From: Cylindrodendrum hubeiense
Lineage: Eukaryota > Ascomycota > Sordariomycetes > Hypocreales > Nectriaceae
Assembly (NCBI GenBank): GCA_014621425.1
Contig: JAANBB010000361.1
Location: 1 to 41,894 of the forward strand
DNA length: 41,894 nt
Direction: 5' to 3'
Shown here: positions 30,030-41,098 of the stretch, one piece after another
Layout: each line of letters starts with the position of its first letter
Position numbering within the stretch: position 1 is the first letter of the stretch
Program-made: the position numbers and the translations under genes
The notes under the pieces: generated by a model
Database searches by the model: none
What the model saw: only the letters and a program-made list of their open reading frames with translations
Told to the model about the DNA's origin: nothing

Positions 30030-31016
30030 TTATTCCTCCATGGCATCTCCTTGAATGCCAGATGGCAGCCGTCCCTCGTTCAACTCCTTCTCCAGTGCAA
30101 TAATTTCCTGCAGACTGGTCGCCTTCTTGATTCGTTCTTGCAAGCGCTTCTTCTCGGCATCAGTGAGCTTTATTCTCGACAACTTTGACGGCGCCGCTGA
30201 GCCGTTAGAGACGTCAAAGGTTGTAGTCTTCATGCCCATAATCTGGTTGATGGTTAGACGGTGAGTCTTGTGAAGCGGGGTTGACAAGCGTACCTTGGAC
30301 GCCAACGCAGTAGGCTCCTCTACAGTTCCAAATAACTCCCGTCCCTTCTCTCGCTCGGCCTCCTTTACCTTCTGGTAGTCCAAGAACCTCACAGAGGGAC
30401 ATCGCCAGAGTACCCAGTACCGATAATGCTGGGTTTCTCGTCAGCCAAAGCCTCTCTACCGTGGTTTCTCACTCACCTCCTTCTTGGCGACAGGGTTTTC
30501 GACCAGCACAAGGTGCGTCAACCGCGGGAATGTCGCTAACGTATCCAAATCTGCCAGCTCCACCAAGTTGTTCGACGACAGGTTAAGGTTCGTCAGGTTA
30601 GGAATGGCCTTAGCCAGTGTGGGCTGGATGCTCGCGACACGGTTGCGGGCCAGCAGGAGGGTCGTTATGCGAGGGGATAGAGGGATGTTGCCCAGGACCT
30701 GGATATCGTTGTCGGTGAAGTCGATGGCATCGTGAGGCTACCGGCGCACGTCATGTCAGCTCCATGCATTCTTGGGGCCTGACCAGAGGAATACAGGGCA
30801 AGGAAGTAGCACTTACGCCAGCGACACCCAAGTTCTCAATCGCGGGGATTCGGTGTCCTGTTCACGCCGCGAAGACGATTGTATCAACTCTGCCCTTTAC
30901 GATCAAAAGTGTAGCATCTGCTCTTTTCACAACGCACCTCGGAGATCAAGCTCTCGCTCCTTGAGAGGATTGAGATAGGACAGGGAATCCCGGATGAGGT
31001 CGGCGGTGAGCCGCAT
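30030..31016 (-). CDS. LEA1: U2 small nuclear ribonucleoprotein A'
   Basis: Five exons: 31016-30938, 30857-30817, 30737-30477, 30428-30294 and 30242-30030; introns of 80, 79, 48 and 51 bp; 242 residues, the usual U2A' length. It starts M-R-L-T-A-D-L-I-R-D-S, continues R-E-L-D-L-R-G-H-R-I-P-A-I-E-N-L-G-V-A and D-A-I-D-F-T-D-N-D-I. Leucine-rich repeats follow (L-L-L-A-R-N-R-V, L-N-L-S-S-N-N-L), then the LRR cap H-Y-R-Y-W-V-L-W-R-C-P-S-V-R-F-L-D-Y-Q-K-V. The C-terminus is Lys/Glu-rich. U2A' binds U2B'' on U2 snRNA stem-loop IV in the spliceosome. The gene itself has four introns, including a 41-nt exon. It converges with the DPB3-type gene, with 236 bp between stop codons. Confidence 0.95.
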
Positions 31017-31602
31017 CTTGGAGCAAGGGCCGTTACCTCGGGGTCAATATATAGCTTTGGGAATTGCTGGCGGACTGTGTCTGTCGGATCGGGGGATTTC
31101 CTATCGTGGGCGGGCGGCTGGTGGGTGGGATTTTTGGCGGGTCGTTGAGTTGTGATGGCGAGGCTGATGAGCTCGACGAGGCGGAGGGGAAATTTTGGAG
31201 TGCGGATGCGGGCCAAGGTGGGTGCGCCACACAAAGCCTCGTCTCGAGTCCTGCACAAGCCACACTTTAACAGACCCAAACCACCTCCATGTTGACCGAC
31301 CCTCAAAAGAAAACTTCCCTACAAAGGTAGAGCATAGAGACATGGCCGTTTCTTGGCTTAAGTGTGTTGGTTAGAGGATCAATTTATCGATAAAATAACT
31401 CAGAGAATGTGGTCAACAAAAGATCAAAGGGCGACACAACCAAAGGGAAAGAAAGAATACCAGAATACCGAATGGGCATCATATTTAAACGTGTATTCAT
31501 ACTTTATCCAGCCTCAATGAACCTCCGCGATAATTATAAGGTCTTCGATCGTATAATCTGAACCTCTTCCAATCCACCATCTTCATGACATGTGCCCCGA
31601 TT
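31017..31602. other. Intergenic region between LEA1 and VPS15
   Basis: About 585 bp. It holds the LEA1 promoter (left part, GC-rich) and the VPS15 3' UTR (right part, AT-rich with aattataagg-type sequence near 31530). No gene is visible. Confidence 0.55.
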
Positions 31603-34600
31603 CTATTGAGACACGAATACAACTCCTGACCGATCCACCGAAACGCTCATCGTGTATGGGTATTCCAACAACGCCACATCTAAAATGGAATCCATGTGTG
31701 TCTGCAGCAATTGCTGCTGCTGCATCGAAATCACCGTCGACCGCGGCGGTCGTGCACTCGAAGACTTCGCCTTGGGGCCAGATCCTGCATTCGGTGCCGT
31801 AGGTCCCTGCCGTGGAAATCGCTCCGTATTCAACGTCAATGCCGTCGTGGGGTGAGAAATTGTGTATGTCGGCTTGGGCTGGTCCGGCAAAAGACCGCTG
31901 TAGATGAACGAACTCTCCATACGAGACAGATCCCAGAATCGAAGTCTCTTGTCCGAGCCACCGGTGACGATAAATGCATGCCGAACGTCTCTAGAGTCTT
32001 CGGCCGCAGCTGTTCCCACAATCATGGCCCGAACTCCTCGGTCGGCGTTCGTGGTTTCGTTGAATTCGATGTTGGTAGCATAGCGCCCCAGCATTCCTTC
32101 CGGCTTGTCTTCGTCAACGTCCCATGCCTCGTATGTCTTGGGGGTATCCTTGCTGGCATCCTTATTACCGCCAGTGCGATAGATTTCTCGGCACACCGTC
32201 TTCTCCAGGTCCCAGACTGTAACTTCTCCCTGGCCTGTCCCACCGGAGATGCAGATCCACTTGCCACGACCCTTGGTCGGGTGGATGGAGATCCGGTAAA
32301 TCGAGCCCTTGCCTGGTAGTCCCCAGCCCCTGAGTCTCATCTTGAATCTGAGATCCCATAGGTCCACGACGCCATGCGAAGTTCCTACGCACAACCAGTT
32401 TCGCTTCCTATCAACGCAGAAGCAGGTTGGCGTCCCATGATGGACAGGGTTCTCGAGCACGTAGAGAAGGCTCATGGTCCTGAGATCAATGCCCAAAATC
32501 CTTGAGCGATTTGTGGCGAGAATGAGGATCGAGTTTGAATCCTGCCTAAAATGTTCACACCAAACCGCAAACTCGTCCGTAGGCAGCTGATACTCCCGCA
32601 GAACACGCAGCTTGCCATACCGAATTACTCCGCTGGCAGAAACTGTATCGACCTTAACGACGTGGACACTTCCATCGCCTGTGCAGCTCACAAAACAATG
32701 CGAGTTCTCAATAAAACACAGTGCAATCACTGGGGCCCCGTTGGCATGCTTGTGTGTTTGTCTTGAACGATGCGTAATGTTCCGCTCAAGGCGTGCTGTA
32801 TCCCACACCTTAACAGTACCGTCATCACCACCAGTGACAAAGAAGACGTGATCAGGAGAAGCCAAGACCCTGTTGATGGGACCTTTGTGTTCTCCAAACG
32901 TCGCAACGAGCTGTCCTTGGGGCTTCCAAGGGTCTTCACCTGGCGGAAGACTAATCCGGTTCGCCTTGGTACGCTTGATTGGGGTGACCATTGGTCCAAA
33001 CTCGATGACATCGCGAGGGAAATTATCCACAAACATGTTGTCAAGCATCCTCTGGATGTTCGGGTCGCCTCCTTCGTAACTGTGCCTCGATATTCTAGGG
33101 GTTGTCCTCTCCACCTCGTTATCGTCCGAAGAAGGTGCCTTTGTAGGCGAAGGCTGTGCAAAGGGTCCTTCAACTTCGCCAAATGCATTCGCATCTGTTG
33201 TGCCTGTCTGAGGTACCGATTTGTTTTTGTCCTTTCGATCAAGGAGACTCAAGGCACTCGCCTGGTGTCGGACCGCTCTCCTTGTTGCATACGGCTCCTC
33301 CTGAACAGACATGTCATCATCAGTCACCCCCTGCCCGCGTGCCGTAGAAGGTGTTCTAGAGTGCCTTGCAGAACCAGGAGCCGAGGGTGATAATAGTCGT
33401 TGCGGCGAGCGTGGTCCACCACTCTGCACCCGACCCTTCTGTGTGTTGAGCGCTGTCCGTTTTCTTCCGCTAACTGGATCGTCAATCGTCATCGAGGCGT
33501 CCAGGAGAGCATCGGCAATCGTGTAGGGTTCAGTCGGAGGGTCAAGGTTCACGACAGCTGTGGGATCACGAAGTGGCGCATCGTTGAAGAAAACTGTCTG
33601 GGGCGTGACACCCAAAGTCTTCAGAGAGACAACTCCAGATGGTGTCGATATTTCCGCCGCAGAAGCGTCTCGCGCCTTCATCTTACTAAGACGCCAGATG
33701 AACTCTCTAAGCGCATCAAGCTTCAGCTCATCTTCGTGCTTTAATCCAAGGTTTCTCAGTTTAGCAAGCCATTGCTCGTCTTCGTCATTGCGGGCCACCT
33801 TTCCGACTGACCCGGCAGAGAAGTCTCTGGAAGATCGTGAACTTTTTGAACCAAATAGTAGAGGTCGAAGTTGTTGGAGCGGTTTCCAGTAAACACCACG
33901 ATCTGTCTTAAGGGCCCAGGTAACTGCTTGGTCAAATACGTTGCGAGAAAGCGGCCTCTTGAGTGCGTCTAGGAGATTCAGCTCTGAAAAGTCAGACAAA
34001 ACTTCCACTTTCATGTACGGCTTCACCATTGGCACCAAGTTGCACCTGACATCGGCAACTGTCAAAAATCTTGCAGACATAGAAAGGAACTCCGTGGCTG
34101 CCTCTCGTATCCAGATGTTTGGGTGCATAGTAAATCGACTGATAAGGTCGGCTAACTCCCAGACCTTTGGTCTCGAAAGCAGACCAAGGCCGGCAAGTTG
34201 AGCAAGTGAATGCAGAGCTGCCTGGACCACGAACTCTTCTGGGTCGGTGAGAGCTTGGATCATCAGTGGCAACATAAACTCTTCGAGGCTAGTGCTCCCA
34301 ATGAACGTTGAGATCCCCACGATGGTATCGAAGAAAGCACATTTCAATGTCCAATCGCGGTCGTTCAGATAGGTGTTGAGATGAGTGAGCAAGACGTCGT
34401 TGGAATGTTCTTGGAAGAACATGCACAGCTCAGGGACCGAGGCCAAGAACGCCCGGCGGACTGATATGTCAGGATCTTCAACCAGCTGCTTCGTATGGTT
34501 CTCAAGGACTTCAAAGAGTTGCCTTCCAGCATTATCAAAGACGCTCTCGAAGTTTGCTTCGGCATCGGCTCCGGGCTCCACCTCGGGATCAGCAATAGGC

Positions 34601-36257
34601 ATAGAACCATCAGCCCTCAAGCTAGATGCCATCTCGAGGAACCTCTGTGCAGTAGTTGCAAGGCTTCCCAAGCAAGATGCGTATGTTGCTTTGACTAGAG
34701 GGCTTGGGATCTTAGACCTAGATCCAAGGGCCACTTCCATTCGAGGCAAAACGTATTCCACCAGGACATGGGAGTTGATGGGCGTAACCATTTGGACTAG
34801 TTGCAGAAGCTGGGTGATAGTCCTAATCGCGGCAATAACGACTAAGTCGTTCTCCTCTGGGCGAAGAAGCGTCATTAAATATGGCAACACCCTATCCAGC
34901 TTGGCTTCATCTGTGAGCCTCTCTGAGAAAGCCAAAAGTACGTCGCATGCCCTGATCCTTGACGAAGCGCGAGCCGTGTTTCTCATTGAGGATACGATAA
35001 GAGTGAGAAATATCAAGGTCCCGTCATCTTCTGGCGGTTCTAAATCAGAAGAGACGGAGTGATTGTGGTTGGGGATATTCAGTCGCACCGGGAAATGAGA
35101 CAAGCCGAGTCTTGACGAAGACTGCAAGGCATCTGAAGTGCGCTTTTCAGGTTGATACCCAAGGAAATACGAAATTTTGTCAAAGTCGTAGAAAACGCGG
35201 TCTATCCGATCATCGGCCTCTCCAAGATTCTTCATCGCGCCCGACAGGGGGCTGTTTCCTGACGACGGGTCGGTGATAAGCTCCATGTACTGGTGAAGAA
35301 AGTTGTAGAAGTAGTTTGGAAAGACCTTTCCCTTCCAAAATTCGAGATACTGTTCCGCGGAGTAGCGCTTCTCTGGGTCGAGCTGGATCATGTGGGATAT
35401 CATATCACGGACGTCCTTGTCGGAGATGACGCTCAAGTGCGTAATAACCGGGTCGTACTCGCCACGGCGGTACTTATACAACTGTGCGAGACTGAAGATT
35501 TCGGATTCAAGAAACATCTGAGCGATGACGCATCCAGCACTGAAAATATCCATGGCCCAGGTCATTTTCGGCTTCTGTGGTGGCGCCTCTCCAGAGGCAT
35601 AGAATCGCTCAGGGGCAATGTAGCAAGTGCGGCGACTTGATGTATCGAAGAAGTAGGAATAGTCGCCAGGGTTATCGTCGGGGAGCATGATGGGCTTGTA
35701 AGCCGAGGAGAAGTCGGACAGGTACAGCCAGTTCCAGGACGTGACGAGAACATTCTGAGCCTTGATGTCGCCGTGATAGACATCCCTGGCGTGGCAGTCG
35801 CGCAGAGAGCAGAGGAGCTGGAAAGCTAGCCATTTCTTCTCAATATCTTCGAGGAACGGTCGTGTGCTGAGGCGGTCGTAGAGGGAGCTGTAGAGGTATT
35901 GGCGAACGAGGTAGCCGTTGGACTCGGTCTCGATGATGCGCTGGTAACCGAGGGCGTTGGGTACATCAGCCAGAGCCTTGCGCTGCTCTGCATCGTGTCA
36001 GTATACCCGGAAAGTTGCGCACACGCGAGGCATGCGGCCTTACCTATGATCTGCTTCTTGTACGCCTCCAGCTTGACCTCGGGGTAGGGCTTCACGAGCA
36101 CCTTGACGAGGACCAATCCATTCTCGTGGCGGCCGCGGATGGTCTTCATGAAGCGCGCGTCGCCGATGCTCTTCTCGTACTGCACATCGCTGAGCTCTGC
36201 CGTGTCGATGCCCGCGGAGCCGACGGACGGCGTCGCGAGCGAGAACCCTTGACCCAT
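31603..36257 (-). CDS. VPS15: VPS15, regulatory protein kinase-like subunit of the class III PI3-kinase
   Basis: Two exons, 36257-36044 and 35987-31603, with a 56-bp intron (gtaagg...gcag), giving 1532 residues. It starts M-G-Q-G, a myristoylation signal. The kinase-like domain (about 25-310) has V-L-V-K-V-L-V-K, the catalytic-loop variant H-G-D-I-K-A-Q-N-V (143-151) and D-F-S in place of D-F-G (163-165). Its C-lobe carries Y-I-A-P-E-R-F. A long HEAT-repeat region follows (about 390-800). Seven-bladed WD40 repeats end the protein (about 1100-1532), with F-F-V-T-G-G-D-D-G-T-V-K-V-W-D, W-L-C-V-G-T-S-H-G-V-V-D-L-W-D and A-F-I-V-T-G-G-S-D-K-R-L-R-F-W-D. Vps15 binds Vps34 on endosomal and autophagic membranes. 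The atypical kinase motifs match the family and are not damage. Confidence 0.95.
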
Positions 36258-37674
36258 GGTTGGTGGGGGGAGCCTGGTGGTGTTGTGATAGCTATCGGTC
36301 GGGGGATTGCGACGCAGCCGTCATTTTGGACGACTCGAGCGGGCGGGAAAGTCGGGTTGGCTTGGTGGTCGACGAAGGTCTTGGGGTGTTGGCTGTGTCG
36401 TCGAGGTAGCGAGGTCGAAGGCACCAGCGGCGGTGTGTGTGCAATCAAAGCTCCCTAGGACGTCATTGGAAACAGCTAGAGGTCGCCTCCCATCACTTAC
36501 GAGGTGTCGGCGAGCCGTTCATGCGATCTCCGATGTGGGGCCGCCGTGCTACCCAGCCCCGCCATTGGTTCAAATCCATCACAGCTGTCAGCTACCTACG
36601 GATACGTTAACCTATGATCAACTAACTTATTGAAGCCTGAAGCCGAGTTACATTGGGGTTCGTCATGTGCATAATAATAACAACCGTATTAAATGTGAAT
36701 TGTTTCTCATTCCTCCTCGACGTGGATAAGTTCATGGATGGCGTGGAGAAACGGGTAGGGTGTTGCATGATGTATCGATTGACGGGGAGGGACGATATTC
36801 ATTATGAATTTGAGACACATTCGAAATAAGTGGATATTGAGTGTGATATAATCCTAACTCCACGCCGATTATGGCAGAATTGGCCGCTAATAGCGCTCAC
36901 TGCTTTCCCCTCCACTGATTAAGAAGGGATAACATACCCGCGAATCTTGCAGTTGCCATCTTTTCGAACAAAGCTGTAGAGGGAGATTCAGTAATTATCT
37001 TGATTAGTAGCTAAATAGTGTGTTTCTTGAAGGCCTAGATGTAAGGGAGTCACCAGTGGCCACGACCAGCGAGCGTCAGAGCTTGCTATTATATCAGTTG
37101 TGCCGCACAATTCAGTAACGGAGCTTTCTTGAATTGTTTGAGCTTTTCGGCCCAACGGCCGAGACTTTATATTACAAGATCAGGCATGCTGCCATAACCC
37201 CTTGCAGATAGACTCTGTTATATTGGAAAGCATTTACTGGGCGAGCAGAGAAATCGCGCTTGCCGCGTGCTCGTCGTGAACGTCTGGCACCTACGTGGTC
37301 TCGAGCGTCAGACCATCTACTCTGTCTCTAGGGGCTATCGAAGCCGAAATTATAGGGTTGAGTGAGGCATAGAATTCTCGGTTACAACCAGAAGCAGCAT
37401 CGAAGCGTTGGGCTGTATCAGAGACGGATGTGTTGGGTCGGAGACATTTGTCACGTGGGCGGCTGTGCTATCTCAGCCCTCGGTTAGCCCCAACCAACTC
37501 CTCGCATTCGTTACCTTTTACGTATATATCCGTCAGAACTTATGCAAGGTTAAGACTGAAGCCTGGTTGCCTTGCAGTCCGCAATTTGGCATGATGACGA
37601 GTCATGAGTATATCTTACTCTACCCCTCCTTTCCGGCGCTTGACTTTAAGGGGCTGTAATACTCTTGTCCTACT
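36258..37674. other. AT-rich intergenic region between VPS15 and the next gene
   Basis: About 1.4 kb. 36258-36560 is GC-rich and probably the VPS15 promoter and 5' UTR. From 36600 onward the sequence becomes AT-richer with no long ATG frame. A perfect tRNA B-box-like ggttcaaatcc at about 36568 has no matching A box or acceptor stem, so I do not call a tRNA. No mobile-element ends are visible. Confidence 0.55.
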
Positions 37675-39084
37675 ATGTTGAGTTCAAAGAGCAACATGGC
37701 ATCGTTCTCACGTGTGTTCAAATCCGAGTCTCTCAGCAACCAAATCTCTCGATGGACCATTCATCAACAGGAGTTTAGTCCCCTCTTCGCCGTATTACCC
37801 GCAGAGATTCGCGTTCAGATATTTTCATATGCTCTTGCAGAAGATCAAGTCCCGATCAAATTCGATAAAGATCATACCCATGCCATCTCCGAACCCAACT
37901 GGCTGCTACGGCAGCTCCCCGATGATGCAAAGGGACCTGAGAAAGAGGATCTGGATCTAGAGGAGTGCTATGAGGGAGGATGCTACTCCATTTGGGGGCT
38001 TGATCAAGTTGCACCCCAAGAAATCCTTGGAGGCGAGTGGCTTCGCCCAGGGACGTCAGGCCGGAAGATCCAGCACACTTCACTTCTATTGACGTGCCGC
38101 CGGGTCTTTACTGAGGCGCGGGACATTCTAACGGACAATGCTACCATACGGTTATTCGGAGGGGATTATGATATACCGCCTAATTGCCGTCCCGGTTACA
38201 AAATGGATATGTTCACCATGTCGCGCTACACTGCGAACCGTCTCACGTCCTTCCATCTCCATGCTCCAATGCATATCTTCGAACATGGCTATCTCTTCCA
38301 GCGCTCCCTCGATATGTGTGCTGCCCAAGACATTCGCTTGACCATTCGGCAGGGCGACTGGTGGAAGATGGACCCTTCGCCTCCGCAGCTTACTCCCTAC
38401 GGCACCGGTTGTGTCAACCGGTTCCAGCCCAGGCAGATGCAGGAACACATGAAGCTCACAAAAGATCACGGCCGAACCAATTTTAGACCGCCGATCCCAC
38501 CTATCCCGTTCGAGAAGGGTCCGAGGAGCCCCCAAGGCGCCTGGGGAGCAGCGCTTTCACGGTTCCCAAGGTTAGAGCGCTTCACTATCGACTTTGAATA
38601 CAACGAAGATAGGTTCGATGCGCTTCTAGAACTCGCAGAATGGGCACAGCGAGTCTGGCGTTTCCGCCTTGGTGGCCATATGAAGGGCTATTATCTCAGC
38701 GCTGCCGGGATCCCCATCAAGAAGACGAGTTGGCGCGGCCTAGCTTGTCACTGGACAACTGCCCACTTCGTCCACAGACACGACATGCACAGCTCGAACA
38801 CGTCTAGTGCTACATGCTGCGCCCTTCGCAACAAACTCATGAATCAAAATATCGGGCCAAGAATGTACACCTTCACAGTGACCTGGACAGCTCGTAAGCT
38901 GGAACCCGAGGATGGCGACGATCCTAGCATCCTCGGCCCGGAGGATCTGTCTGATAGGTGGAATGAGTTGCCCATTGATGGCCGAGCAGAGGAGCTGTCC
39001 TCGGAAGATTGGCTCTCTGGAGAGGTGCCAAACTACGAGCTTCTACATCCAAACCGTGCCCCCAGTTTCGATACTTGGCAGTGA
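37675..39084 (+). CDS. Fungal protein with F-box-like N-terminus, function unknown
   Basis: Intronless 469-residue frame. The ATG at 37675 opens it; a second ATG at 37696 is also possible. Near residue 40 is F-A-V-L-P-A-E-I-R-V-Q-I-F-S-Y-A-L, which resembles the F-box/LPxExR-x-I-ae-Y signature of a large fungal family. It is followed by a typical companion block, L-L-L-T-C-R-R-V-F-T-E-A-R-D-I-L (about 152). The rest contains many Trp/Arg/His residues and the block F-P-R-L-E-R-F-T-I-D-F-E. Proteins of this kind are numerous in Sordariomycetes and variable between species; most are uncharacterised. A role in ubiquitin-ligase substrate recognition is only a possibility, since a genuine Skp1-binding F-box is not clear. 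Confidence 0.75.
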   Translation: MLSSKSNMASFSRVFKSESLSNQISRWTIHQQEFSPLFAVLPAEIRVQIFSYALAEDQVPIKFDKDHTHAISEPNWLLRQLPDDAKGPEKEDLDLEECYEGGCYSIWGLDQVAPQEILGGEWLRPGTSGRKIQHTSLLLTCRRVFTEARDILTDNATIRLFGGDYDIPPNCRPGYKMDMFTMSRYTANRLTSFHLHAPMHIFEHGYLFQRSLDMCAAQDIRLTIRQGDWWKMDPSPPQLTPYGTGCVNRFQPRQMQEHMKLTKDHGRTNFRPPIPPIPFEKGPRSPQGAWGAALSRFPRLERFTIDFEYNEDRFDALLELAEWAQRVWRFRLGGHMKGYYLSAAGIPIKKTSWRGLACHWTTAHFVHRHDMHSSNTSSATCCALRNKLMNQNIGPRMYTFTVTWTARKLEPEDGDDPSILGPEDLSDRWNELPIDGRAEELSSEDWLSGEVPNYELLHPNRAPSFDTWQ

Positions 39085-39867
39085 TACCAACGTGTGCACT
39101 AGAGAGAGCCTCGAGGCAAAGACAAATCCGTACTGAGGTGCTGGGAAAAGTCGCCAATTTAATGCTATCAAACCTTTGGGTATTGGTATGGTGCCTGTTC
39201 ATGAGGTACGATTGTGTTGGATCTCCTGTGTTGGTTCTACCCGATATGGCATTGAACTAGGCTAGAACGCCCTATAATGAAGACAGCTACGAATAATGTC
39301 GTGGGTCATAGCTTAAAGATGGTAAAGCCAATGATATTACTTTCTCCCATCTTAGGACCGTGCTCTAGACTTTTGGCCACTCTGCTTCCCAAATCACTAT
39401 GTAAGTAGGTCCTTTAGAATAACCTAAACCCCCAGAAAATCACCGCACAAGCACCCAGTTTGACGAATAGTCAAGATGTGAAAAGTATCTCATAATCTCT
39501 TTTAGATGTACCCATTTGTTCGCGGCCGTAAACCTAGATAGAACGACAAAAAAAAACTGAAGACCTAGCCGTAGTAGTCGGCAAAAGTAACACACCCCCA
39601 CGCTATGAATGTTTTTTGTTCGGAAATCGAGAGAGACCCAAGGGAGAATAGAGCCCATCCGCGGACAAATGCTCTCGCTGTCGTGGAAAGACATTTGGAA
39701 TCAATAAACAACAAGAAAAAATGGTTCCCGTTATCTCTCTCGGTCCCGTGACGCCGACGATGATGAGGCGAAAAAAGCAATGATGAATAGAATGGTGATG
39801 AATGGCTGGGTGCGGACGATTAGAATGTCGTCATAACCAACTCCCAGACACGCGGCCCGTAGCCATT
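39085..39867. other. Convergent AT-rich intergenic region
   Basis: About 780 bp between the stops of two converging genes. It contains an a-run (aaaaaaaa near 39549) and several short A/T tracts, consistent with 3' UTRs. No gene is visible. Confidence 0.55.
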
Positions 39868-41098
39868 CTAGGGCACACGATTCCGCATGGCTCGAGTTGA
39901 TCGATACTGGAGCTTGGGCATCTCCATATCAATGTCGATACCTTCGTCGGCCTCGATGATGTTAGGGTCAACTTCAAGAGGCGCCTCTGCGTCCAAAACA
40001 GGTGGGGATATGTCCTCGGGCTTGGCAGCCTCAAGCTTCTCGTTCTCAGGATCCTCCTTGGTTGCCGTCATCGTCACACCGTCCTTGAGGCCGGGGGACA
40101 TCTCGCGACGCATGCTGATGGGTCGACGCGTTCGGACCTTGTTCAGCTCGCCTGTCTCCTTAGCAAGCTCAGGCTCCTCGCGCTGCACACGCTCCATCTC
40201 CTTGGTGGCCACTTCTAGGACCTCGGTAAGCTGCTTCTGCACCTTTGTGATCTCGTCGTTGCAGTCACCATCTCGCAGGAATTGATGGGCACCGTGCTCG
40301 CACATGCTCTGCACGATTTCGAGGCTTTTGTCCAGTCGGTCGTATACGTCCGGAGGTTGGTCTTTAGCCCCACCAGGACCAAAGCCGGGTCGGGATATTG
40401 ACGACATTGGGTTAAACCGTCGTGTGCTCATATATCTGAGCGAAGGAAGGGCCTCGAGGCCATTCTCGTCGCTGTCATTATTTCCCTCCTCGGACATATC
40501 CACCTCTGCTAGGCGCTTGATCTGGGCGACCTTGGCGGCCATCTTGGCCTTTCGCATAAGATTTCGGCTTGATGACACGAATCTCACGAGATCATCGAAG
40601 AATCCCTGCACATAGCTGTCATAATACACAATGATCATGCTCCGTGTTCGATATGCTGGAGGAGCGCCCTCGGCGGACACCATTGACGATGAACGCTGTC
40701 TCCTCTTGACCTGTTGCCGCACTCGCGTGCGCGCAGCTTTGATGGCCTCCTGGGACTGTTTTATGGCGGACGGGCTGGGTGGGGAGGCTGCGCGCTGTTC
40801 CCTCTTGACCTCGGCGGGAGGTGTCGAGGGCTTAGCCGCGACGGAGGGGAGCCTCTTCGGGTATTGTGTCGTCGGGTGTAGGGTCCGGGCCTGAAGTCAT
40901 AGGCACGTCATCCTTTGGCCTGAGAGACTCGGTCGAGCCCTTGTTGCGCAGGGACTTTGTCTCGGGGTTCTTTCCCTCAGCTGCAGCGACAGCGGCCAGC
41001 TCAGCTTGGCGCTGATCGATCTGGCCGCTGAGGTCGTCCAGCTGTTTGAGCCAGCCCGGGACGTTTGTAGCAAGGTTTTTCAACGCATCCATAGCCAT
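39868..41098 (-). CDS. Coiled-coil protein of unknown function, reading frame changes once
   Basis: Two frames cover this gene. The first, from ATG 41098, reads M-A-M-D-A-L-K-N-L-A-T-N-V-P-G-W-L-K-Q-L-D-D-L and ends in a stop at 40832. The second, upstream of 40722 and continuing to 39868, reads A-A-K-P-S-T-P-P-A-E-V-K-R-E-Q, then I-K-A-A-R-T-R-V-R-Q-Q-V-K-R-R-Q-R, Y-R-T-R-S-M-I-I-V-Y-Y-D-S-Y-V-Q-G-F-F and a helical Lys-rich stretch. They overlap in position and differ by one base near 40835-40850, so they are one gene of roughly 400 residues. Explanations are a one-base sequencing error, a true frameshift, or a 76-bp intron (donor gtgcct near 40909, acceptor ctaag near 40834), which has the right phase but a poor donor and no branch site near its 3' end. 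The composition suggests a nuclear, partly disordered coiled-coil protein. I do not recognise a characterised family. Confidence 0.6.

Noticed and set aside
36560..36590. Perfect ggttcaaatcc B-box motif
   Set aside because: No A box at the right distance upstream and no pairing acceptor stem, so not called a tRNA.
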